Origin: DASXTS01 sp036505275
GTDB taxonomy: Bacteria > Actinomycetota > Actinomycetes > Mycobacteriales > Pseudonocardiaceae
Direction: 5' to 3'
DNA: 11,095 nt
NCBI GenBank assembly: GCA_036505275.1
Contig: DASXTS010000283.1
Location: 1-11,095, forward strand
This document shows positions 5,926 to 11,095 of this stretch, in pieces. Each line of letters starts with the position of its first letter. Position 1 is the stretch's first letter. A program made the position numbers and the translations under genes. Under the pieces are notes generated by a model. That model had not been told where the DNA came from. It worked only from the letters and a program-made list of their open reading frames with translations, and did not search any database.

Positions 5926-6863
5926 GCACCTCGGGGTCTTGCCGGCAGGGGCGGCCGATCGCCGTGGTCGGTCCCACCGCCACCGGCAAGTCCGACCTCG
6001 CCGTGCGGCTGGCGCAGGCGCTCGGCGGCGGTGAGGTGGTCAACGCCGACGCCATGCAGCTCTACCGCGGCATGGACATCGGTACCGCCAAGCTCACCGG
6101 GGCGGAGCGCCACGGTGTGCCACACCACCTGCTCGACGTGCTGGAGGTGACCGAGACGGCGTCGGTCTCGGCCTACCAACGGCAGTCCCGCGCGGCGATC
6201 GACGACGTGCTTCGCCGCGGCGGCACGCCCATTCTGGCCGGTGGGTCCGGTCTCTACGTCGCCGCCGTGCTCGACGAGCTGGACTTTCCAGGCACCGACC
6301 CCGCGGTCCGTGCCGAACTCGAGGCCGAACTGGCCAGGGTCGGACCTGCCGAGCTGCACCGCAGGCTGACCATCGCCGACCCGAGCGCGGCCGCCCGGAT
6401 CCTGCCGAGCAACGGTCGGCGGATCGTGCGCGCGCTGGAGGTGGTGACGATCACCGGCCGGCCGTTCAGCGCGTTCCTGCCGAGCCGGCGCGTCGCCTGG
6501 CGTGGCACCGTGCTCGTCGGCCTCGACCGGCCGACCGAGGAACTCGACGAGCGGATCGACTGCCGGGTGGCGCACATGTTCGCCACCGGGCTGGTCGACG
6601 AGGTGCGCGAGCTGCTGGCCCGCGGGCTGGCGGCTGGCTGCACCGCATCGACCGCGCTCGGCTACCGCCAGGTGATCGCCGCGCTGAACGGCGAGAGCAC
6701 GTTGGAGCAGGCCGCCGCCGACACCGCGGCGGCCACCCGTCGCTTCGTTCGCCGGCAGCGGTCCTGGTTCCGGCGCGACCAGCGGATCCGGTGGCTGGAC
6801 GCCGGCCGGCCCGACCTGCTGGCCGCGACGCTGGCCCTGTGCCGCCCGGAGAGCGGCCCGTAG
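5922..6863 (+). CDS. miaA: tRNA dimethylallyltransferase MiaA
   Basis: MiaA transfers a dimethylallyl group from DMAPP to N6 of A37 in tRNAs reading UNN codons, forming i6A37, the substrate of MiaB. The 313-residue protein is of normal length. Visible motifs are the P-loop GPTATGKS (17-24), the substrate-contact loop NADAMQLYRGMDIGTAK (41-57, with the conserved Asp43), HHLLDV (68-73), AGGSGLYV (106-113), NGRRIVRALEV (164-174) and ALGYRQVIA (245-253), followed by the C-terminal TRRFVRRQRSWFRRD segment (272-286). The GTG at 5922 fits the family N-terminus. It overlaps the stop of the preceding 63-codon ORF, and no good ribosome-binding site precedes it, so expression probably depends on translational coupling. 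An upstream in-frame ATG-like start (5865) would add an Arg-rich stretch that overlaps that ORF and is unlikely. Confidence 0.95.
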   Translation: MSTSGSCRQGRPIAVVGPTATGKSDLAVRLAQALGGGEVVNADAMQLYRGMDIGTAKLTGAERHGVPHHLLDVLEVTETASVSAYQRQSRAAIDDVLRRGGTPILAGGSGLYVAAVLDELDFPGTDPAVRAELEAELARVGPAELHRRLTIADPSAAARILPSNGRRIVRALEVVTITGRPFSAFLPSRRVAWRGTVLVGLDRPTEELDERIDCRVAHMFATGLVDEVRELLARGLAAGCTASTALGYRQVIAALNGESTLEQAAADTAAATRRFVRRQRSWFRRDQRIRWLDAGRPDLLAATLALCRPESGP

Positions 6864-6874
6864 GGTTGGTCACC

Positions 6875-7690
6875 GTGGGCGTTCGGTTCGCCAAGGGGCA
6901 CGGCACGGAGAACGACTTCGTGCTGCTTCCCGACCCGGACGGCCTTCTGGATCTGACCGCGTCGCGGGTGCGGGCGCTGTGCGACCGCCGGCGGGGGATC
7001 GGGGCGGACGGCGTGCTGCGGATGCTCCACGGGTCCGATGGCCGGCCGGGCGGGGACGGCTGGTTCATGGACTACCGAAATGCCGACGGGTCCGTCGCCG
7101 AGATGTGCGGCAACGGTGTACGGGTGTTCGCCCGCTACCTGGTGGACGCCGGGCTGGTCCCGGCGGGCGAGTTCGTGATCGGCACCCGCAACGGGCCGCG
7201 CGCCGTCATGGTGTCATCGGCCGGCGAGGTGACCGTCGACATGGGTTCCGCCGTCGTCCAGGGCAGCTCGACGGCCATCGTCGCGGGCCGCGCCTTCCCC
7301 GGGCTGGTGATCGATGTCGGCAACCCGCACCTGGCCTGCGTCACTGACGGCCAGCTGAGCGACCTCGACCTGACGGTGCCACCGGGCCACGACCCGGTGG
7401 TGTTCCCGGACGGCGTCAACGTGGAGTTCGTGCGGATCACCGGCGCGGACGCCACCGCGATGCGGGTGCACGAGCGCGGCGTCGGTGAGACCCGCTCATG
7501 CGGCACCGGCACGGTGGCCGCCGCGGTCGCGGCCCTGTGGGCCGGCGGCCGAAGCACCGGCGAGCTGTCCGTGGACACCCGCGGTGGCCGACTCCGGGTC
7601 GAGGTGGAGGCCAGCACCACCCGCCTCACCGGCCCCGCGGTGATCGTCGCAGCCGGTGAGCTCTCCGATGATTGGTGGCAGGAGTCGTGA
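6875..7690 (+). CDS. dapF: Diaminopimelate epimerase DapF
   Basis: DapF interconverts LL- and meso-diaminopimelate, the last step before lysine, and supplies the peptidoglycan cross-linking residue. The 271-residue protein has both active-site cysteines of this PLP-independent racemase: Cys78 in AEMCGNGVRVFARY and Cys209 in SCGTGTVAAAVA. Other family features are KGHGTENDFV (7-16), RRGIGADGVL (39-48) and GNPHLA (149-154). The GTG at 6875 is chosen because AGGG at 6862-6865, overlapping the miaA stop, gives nine-base spacing and the protein then begins as homologues do. TTG at 6866 is a weaker alternative. The gene lies 11 bp after miaA and must be in the same operon. It converges on the MFS gene with a 32-bp gap. 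Confidence 0.95.
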   Translation: MGVRFAKGHGTENDFVLLPDPDGLLDLTASRVRALCDRRRGIGADGVLRMLHGSDGRPGGDGWFMDYRNADGSVAEMCGNGVRVFARYLVDAGLVPAGEFVIGTRNGPRAVMVSSAGEVTVDMGSAVVQGSSTAIVAGRAFPGLVIDVGNPHLACVTDGQLSDLDLTVPPGHDPVVFPDGVNVEFVRITGADATAMRVHERGVGETRSCGTGTVAAAVAALWAGGRSTGELSVDTRGGRLRVEVEASTTRLTGPAVIVAAGELSDDWWQES

Positions 7691-7722
7691 CCGGATAGCG
7701 GTGCTCCGGCACGCCCAGCTCC

Positions 7723-8979
7723 TCACGACATGGCTGCCGGCTGTTCCGTTGGCAGGTCGCGCATGGTGCGCAGCGGCGAGCCGAGCACCCACAGCACGGC
7801 GAGGATCTGGCCGCCCATGGCGACCCAGAGGGCGCCGCGCACGCCGAGCCATTCGCCGAGGAGGCCACCGACCAGGGCGCCGAGCGGCAGCGTGCCCCAT
7901 ACCAGGAAGCGGATGCTGGCGTTCATCCGGCCGAGCAGCCGATCCGGGCAGATGGCCTGGCGGAAGCTCACCTGGGCGACGTTGTAGACCACCACGCCGT
8001 ACCCGATCGCGACGTCCGCGATGAAGATCAGTGCAATCCGCCAGTCCGCCTGGGCGACCGGGATGAGCAGTCCGAACGGCGCGGTGACCAGGACGGACAG
8101 CCAGATGACTCTGGCCTGCCCGAAGCGCCGCGCGGCCCATGCCGAGGTGATCGCGCCGAGCAGCCCGCCGATGCCGCCGGCGGTGAACAGCAGGCCGATG
8201 GTGCCCGGCGCCAGGCCCAGCACGCGGGCGAGGAACAGCACGATGACAGCGTTCTGGATGCCGTTGAAGAAGTTGAACGTTCCGGTGCTGCAGGTGATCG
8301 GCCGCAGCAGCGGGTGCCGCAGCACATACCGCAAGCCCTCGGCGATCTGCGTGCGCAGGTTGCCGCCCTGCTCGGCCGGCTCACGCGCCGGCTCCACCGT
8401 GCGCACTCCGGCCAGGGCGACCGCCGACACGAGGTAGCTCACCGCGTCGACGAGCACCGCCGTGGTTGCTCCCAGCAGTTGCACCAACCCGCCGCCGATG
8501 GCCGGTCCGGTGATCTGCGACAGCGACTGGGTGGCCTGTAGCTTGCTGTTGCCCTCGACGAGCACCTCGCGGCCGACCAGCGACGGCAGGTAGGCCTGGT
8601 AGGCCACGTCGAAGAACACGGTGGCCAGGCCGGTCAACAGGGCGACGACGAGCATCTGTTCGAAGGTCAGCAGGCCGGCCCACCAGGCCAGCGGGATGCT
8701 GGCCAGCAGCACCGCGCGTGCCAGGTCGGCGGTCAACATCACCGGCCGGCGGCGCATCCGGTCCACCCACGCCCCGGCCGGCAGGCCGACCAGCAGGAAG
8801 GCCGCGGTCTCCGCCATGGTCAGCAGCCCCATTTGGAACGGCGTGACGGCGAGCGTGGTGACCGCGACCAGGGGTAGCGCGATGGCGCTCACCGCGGTGC
8901 CGAAGTGGCTGACCGTCTCGCCGCCCCAGAGCAGCGTGAAGTCGCGGTGCCGCCAGAGTGACGTGCGCGCCCGTGCCAT
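7723..8979 (-). CDS. MFS transporter (DHA3/EntS-type exporter family)
   Basis: This 418-residue integral membrane protein should have about 12 helices in two six-helix halves. It shows the major facilitator motif A between helices 2 and 3, GLPAGAWVDRMRRRPV (65-80), and a longer polar central loop (about residues 195-215, EPAREPAEQGGNLRTQ). The sequence resembles MFS_3 / enterobactin-exporter-like and macrolide-efflux-like proteins, which export small molecules by proton antiport. The substrate cannot be read from sequence. ATG at 8977-8979 follows GGGAGAGG (8996-8989) by nine bases. The gene is divergent from a winged-helix regulator, and an inverted repeat (8997-9022) lies directly upstream of its ribosome-binding site, so repression by that regulator is likely. 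It is placed, with the regulator, between dapF and hflX, which are adjacent in mycobacteria. Confidence 0.88.
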   Translation of the reverse strand: MARARTSLWRHRDFTLLWGGETVSHFGTAVSAIALPLVAVTTLAVTPFQMGLLTMAETAAFLLVGLPAGAWVDRMRRRPVMLTADLARAVLLASIPLAWWAGLLTFEQMLVVALLTGLATVFFDVAYQAYLPSLVGREVLVEGNSKLQATQSLSQITGPAIGGGLVQLLGATTAVLVDAVSYLVSAVALAGVRTVEPAREPAEQGGNLRTQIAEGLRYVLRHPLLRPITCSTGTFNFFNGIQNAVIVLFLARVLGLAPGTIGLLFTAGGIGGLLGAITSAWAARRFGQARVIWLSVLVTAPFGLLIPVAQADWRIALIFIADVAIGYGVVVYNVAQVSFRQAICPDRLLGRMNASIRFLVWGTLPLGALVGGLLGEWLGVRGALWVAMGGQILAVLWVLGSPLRTMRDLPTEQPAAMS

Positions 8980-8996
8980 GGTCGGCAGCCTCTCCC

Positions 8997-9022
8997 AAGT
9001 GATTGGAAACTGTCAATCACTT
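8997..9022. promoter_or_regulatory. Likely operator of the ArsR-type regulator between the MFS and regulator genes
   Basis: AAGTGATTG (8997-9005) and CAATCACTT (9014-9022) are perfect 9-bp inverted repeats separated by eight bases. ArsR-family dimers commonly bind such AT-rich TGATT/AATCA arms. The site is one base from the MFS ribosome-binding site on one side and 14 bases before the regulator's -10 box on the other, so one dimer could repress both genes. A consensus-like TTGACA is embedded on the minus strand (9016-9011), but no matching -10 is visible downstream of it. Confidence 0.7.
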
Positions 9023-9035
9023 ATCCGTCGACGCC

Positions 9036-9041
9036 TACACT
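9036..9041 (+). promoter_or_regulatory. Candidate -10 element of the regulator gene (leaderless)
   Basis: TACACT fits TANNNT and ends six bases before the GTG at 9048, so transcription would start at or next to the start codon. No ribosome-binding site precedes the GTG, which agrees with a leaderless mRNA. The -35 region would fall within the inverted repeat at 8997-9022. Confidence 0.5.
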
Positions 9042-9047
9042 TCGCCC

Positions 9048-9677
9048 GTGAGCGAACCGCTGCCGCCCGGGTCCGAACTCCCGGCGTCCGGGTCCGAACC
9101 GCTGCCGCCCGGCTCGATGCCGCGCCGGCAGGCGACCAGGGAGCAGGCCGCCGCGCTGGCGTCCGCGGTGCGGCTGCGCATCCTGCGCATGACGTACTAC
9201 CAGCCGATGACCAACCGGGAGATCTCCCGACGGCTCGACCGCGACCCGGCGACCACCCTGCACCACGTGCGCAAGCTGGTGGATACGGGCCTACTCGAGG
9301 TGCTCCCGGCGCGCCGTGGTACCCGCGGGGCACGAGAGATCCCGTACCGGGCCACCGGGCTGTCCTGGTCGCTCGAGCTGGGCCCCGGCGACCGCGGCGT
9401 CGCCCTGAACGAGGCCATGCTGGAGGCCTACCTCGGCGAGGTGGCCGAGATCGGCATCGAGCAACTGGAGCAGACCCGGCTCGTGTTGCGGCTGGACGAG
9501 GCACAGCTCACGGAGTTCCGGGAGCGGCTGTACGGGCTGCTCCAGGAGTTCGCCGCTCGCCCGATCGTGCCGGCCGTGGGAGGGTGCGCCGTGTACGTGG
9601 TGCTGCACCCGGCGGCACATCCGGCGGTTCGAACCAGAAATCCGGGTGCGGGTCGTGTCACCATGGAAGAGGTATGA
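9048..9677 (+). CDS. ArsR-type winged helix-turn-helix transcriptional regulator
   Basis: This 209-residue protein is probably the repressor of the divergent MFS gene. Residues 1-25 form an unusual Pro/Ser/Glu-rich extension of three seven-residue repeats. The winged helix-turn-helix covers about 30-105: LASAVRLRILRM (38-49), MTNREISRRL (54-63), recognition helix DPATTLHHVRKLVD (66-79), and a wing with GLLEVLPARRG...REIPYRAT (81-103). An alpha-helical region (115-172) probably serves dimerisation or ligand binding. The ELCVCDL metal site of SmtB/ArsR is absent and only Cys180 is present, so metal sensing of that kind is unlikely. GTG at 9048 is chosen because the -10-like TACACT ends six bases before it; an earlier TTG at 9003 would lie inside the operator. 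The stop overlaps the hflX ATG (ATGA, 9674-9677), so the regulator and hflX are probably co-translated. Confidence 0.82.
   Translation: MSEPLPPGSELPASGSEPLPPGSMPRRQATREQAAALASAVRLRILRMTYYQPMTNREISRRLDRDPATTLHHVRKLVDTGLLEVLPARRGTRGAREIPYRATGLSWSLELGPGDRGVALNEAMLEAYLGEVAEIGIEQLEQTRLVLRLDEAQLTEFRERLYGLLQEFAARPIVPAVGGCAVYVVLHPAAHPAVRTRNPGAGRVTMEEV
9051..9113 (+). repeat. 21-bp x3 repeat encoding SEPLPPG-type heptads at the regulator N-terminus
   Basis: Directly after the GTG, three 21-bp units encode SEPLPPG, SELPASG and SEPLPPG. The first and third units are nearly identical in DNA. The segment precedes the DNA-binding domain and is probably disordered. Confidence 0.8.
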
Positions 9678-11083
9678 GTGAACTGACTGAAACTTCGCAG
9701 GGATCGCACGGCGACCTCGAACTGGAAGACCGCGCGGCGTTGCGCCGGGTTGCCGGGCTTTCCACCGAGCTCGCCGACGTCACCGAGGTCGAGTACCGGC
9801 AGCTGCGCCTGGAGCGCGTCGTACTGGTCGGGGTCTGGACCGAGGGCAGCGCCGCGCAGGTCGAGGCATCGCTAGCCGAGTTGGCCCGGCTCGCCGAGAC
9901 CGCCGGCTCGCGGGTGCTCGAGGGCTTGGTGCAGCGGCGCCAGCGGCCGGACCCCGCCACCTACGTCGGTGCCGGAAAGGTGACCGAGCTGCGCGACGTC
10001 GTGCTGTCGGCGGCCGCCGACACGGTTGTGTGCGACGGGGAGCTTTCGCCGGGCCAGCTGCGCCAGCTCGAGGACAAGCTCAAGGTCAAGGTCATCGACC
10101 GGACCGCGCTGATCCTGGACATCTTCGCCCAGCACGCCCGCTCAAAGGAGGGCAAGGCCCAGGTGGAGCTTGCCCAGTTGCAGTACCTGCTGCCGCGGCT
10201 GCGCGGCTGGGGCGAGGCGTTGTCCCGGCAGGCCGGTGGCCGGGCTGGCGGCGCCACCGGCGGTGTCGGTCTGCGCGGTCCCGGCGAGACGAAGCTGGAG
10301 ACCGACCGCAGGCGCATCCACCGGCGGATCGCGAGGCTGCGCCGTGAAATCGCGGGCATGCGCACCGTGCGCGACACCAAGCGCAGTCGGCGGCTGGCCC
10401 GCGGTGTGCCGGCGGTTGCCATCGTGGGCTACACCAACGCCGGCAAGTCGAGCCTGCTCAACGCAATGACCGGAGCCGATGTCCTGGTTCAGGACTCGCT
10501 GTTCGCCACGCTCGATCCGACCACCCGCCGCGCCCTGACGCCGGACGGCCGCGGTTACACCTTGACCGACACGGTCGGCTTCGTGCGCCACCTGCCGCAC
10601 CAGCTCGTCGAGGCGTTCCGCTCGACCCTCGAGGAGACGGTCGAGGCAGACCTCCTGCTGCACGTGGTCGACGGCGCGGACGCCCTGCCGGACGAGCAGA
10701 TCAAGGCCGTCCGTATGGTGCTCTCCGAGGTTGTCGACGGAGCCGGTGACGGCGCCGCGGCGCCGCCCGAGCTGCTGGTGGTTAACAAGATCGACGCTAC
10801 CGACGAGGTCTCCTTGGCCCGGCTGCGGCACGTCCTGCCTCGTGCCGTGTTCGTGTCCGCGCGCACCGGCGAGGGGTTGGACGCCCTGCGCGATCGCGTC
10901 GCCGAACTGCTGCCGCGCCCCGATGTCGAGGTCGACGTCGAGGTGCCGTACGCGCATGGTGCCCTGGTCGCACGGGTGTACGAGGAGGGCCAGGTGCTCT
11001 CCGCCGCCCACACCGAGACCGGCACCCGCCTGCGCGCCCGCGTCCAACCCGCACTGTTCGGAAGAGTGTCGTGTATGGTATGA
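9674..11083 (+). CDS. hflX: GTPase HflX (3' end probably artefactual)
   Basis: HflX is a ribosome-binding GTPase that splits or rescues stalled ribosomes in several bacteria. Visible parts are the N-terminal HflX domain with GLVQRRQRPDPATYVGAGKV (84-103), FAQHARSKEGKAQVELAQL (151-169), the Gly-rich GLRGPGETKLETDRRRI (199-215) and the GTPase domain: G1 GYTNAGKSS (252-260), switch I FATLDPTTR (277-285), G3 DTVGF (299-303), G4 NKID (371-374) and G5 VSA (394-396). ATG at 9674 overlaps the regulator's stop and follows GGAAGAGG (9665-9672). The reading frame is normal to about residue 460 (TRLRARVQPAL). Homologues usually continue with a short AAEL-type end, whereas here FGRVSCMV and the TGA are encoded by bases that resemble an Illumina adapter. 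The gene should therefore be treated as truncated at its 3' end near 11054-11057. Confidence 0.93.
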   Translation: MSELTETSQGSHGDLELEDRAALRRVAGLSTELADVTEVEYRQLRLERVVLVGVWTEGSAAQVEASLAELARLAETAGSRVLEGLVQRRQRPDPATYVGAGKVTELRDVVLSAAADTVVCDGELSPGQLRQLEDKLKVKVIDRTALILDIFAQHARSKEGKAQVELAQLQYLLPRLRGWGEALSRQAGGRAGGATGGVGLRGPGETKLETDRRRIHRRIARLRREIAGMRTVRDTKRSRRLARGVPAVAIVGYTNAGKSSLLNAMTGADVLVQDSLFATLDPTTRRALTPDGRGYTLTDTVGFVRHLPHQLVEAFRSTLEETVEADLLLHVVDGADALPDEQIKAVRMVLSEVVDGAGDGAAAPPELLVVNKIDATDEVSLARLRHVLPRAVFVSARTGEGLDALRDRVAELLPRPDVEVDVEVPYAHGALVARVYEEGQVLSAAHTETGTRLRARVQPALFGRVSCMV

Positions 11084-11095
11084 GTGTAATGTTCC
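11055..11095. other. Probable Illumina TruSeq adapter residue at the contig end
   Basis: Bases 11058-11088 align without gaps to the reverse complement of the TruSeq universal adapter as I know it, with 27 of 31 positions identical. Matching blocks are TCGGAAGAG (11058-11066), GTCGTGTA (11068-11075) and GAGTGTA (11082-11088). TGT at 11055-11057 may stand for the adapter's AGA. Three of the four mismatches in the aligned part read T where the adapter has C, G or A, as expected of a low-quality read end, and the fourth is also a T call. Local base composition drops sharply in GC here. Confidence 0.8.

Noticed and set aside
5670..6575. A 301-codon open frame on the minus strand
   Set aside because: It is antisense to miaA and the short leader ORF and has no recognisable motif; miaA motifs on the plus strand are complete.
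7691..7722. CCGGA (7691-7695) and TCCGG (7705-7709) as a terminator between convergent dapF and MFS genes
   Set aside because: A 5-bp stem with a 9-base loop and no T-run is too weak to call in GC-rich DNA. The location is right, but the structure is not convincing.
9003..9047. Alternative TTG start for the regulator
   Set aside because: It would place the start codon inside the inverted-repeat operator and upstream of the -10 box, with no ribosome-binding site.
9616..9645. tRNA gene suggested by GGTTCGAACC
   Set aside because: Flanking bases do not form a five-pair T-stem, and no acceptor, D or anticodon stems can be drawn around it.
8621..9673. Upstream in-frame extension of hflX by about 350 codons
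   Set aside because: The extension runs through the MFS gene in antisense and the regulator gene in another frame. HflX homologues start near the ATG at 9674, which has a ribosome-binding site.
1..11095. CRISPR array, insertion sequence, phage or toxin-antitoxin system
   Set aside because: No spaced direct repeats of CRISPR type, no transposase or integrase frames, and no paired small toxin/antitoxin ORFs were found on either strand. All tandem repeats are short and contiguous.

Overview
This 11.1-kb window is very GC-rich, densely coded DNA from an actinobacterium (Actinomycetota). GTG starts, four-base start/stop overlaps and apparently leaderless genes all fit. The gene order matches a core block known from Mycobacterium and Corynebacterium: glu transport operon, miaB, a Rv2732c-like membrane protein, a DUF349 protein, a Rv2728c-like gene, miaA, dapF, hflX. 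A member of the Pseudonocardiales or a relative is likely; the species cannot be told from the sequence. Most of the window is ordinary housekeeping DNA, and I see no convincing undescribed multi-gene system.

Layout. Bases 1-1826 (minus strand) hold the glutamate ABC importer: gluA (ATPase), gluB (binding lipoprotein) and, at the very left edge, the first codons of what is probably gluC. A 106-bp divergent region separates gluA from miaB (plus), which is coupled by an ATGA overlap to a four-helix membrane protein. The DUF349 gene (minus) converges on that pair. Next comes a plus-strand run: a 63-codon remnant of a class III extradiol dioxygenase-like gene, miaA coupled to it by GTGA, and dapF. 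An MFS exporter (minus) and a divergent ArsR-type regulator (plus) sit between dapF and hflX. They share a perfect 9-bp inverted repeat that looks like the regulator's operator. The regulator gene overlaps hflX by ATGA.

Function. MiaA prenylates A37 of tRNAs reading UNN codons and MiaB then methylthiolates the product, so two successive steps of one pathway are encoded here. DapF supplies meso-diaminopimelate for lysine and peptidoglycan. HflX is a ribosome-associated GTPase. GluABCD imports glutamate. The MFS/ArsR pair looks like an accessory efflux cassette placed inside the core block.

Points of most interest: (i) the last ~40 bases closely match an Illumina TruSeq adapter, so the hflX C-terminus and stop are probably artefacts and the right edge is probably a contig end; (ii) the dioxygenase-like gene seems to have lost its middle while keeping both ends and its coupling to miaA; (iii) there are five short tandem repeats with periods divisible by three, mostly at gene ends, two of which cover stop codons; (iv) there are several clean palindromes in regulatory positions.
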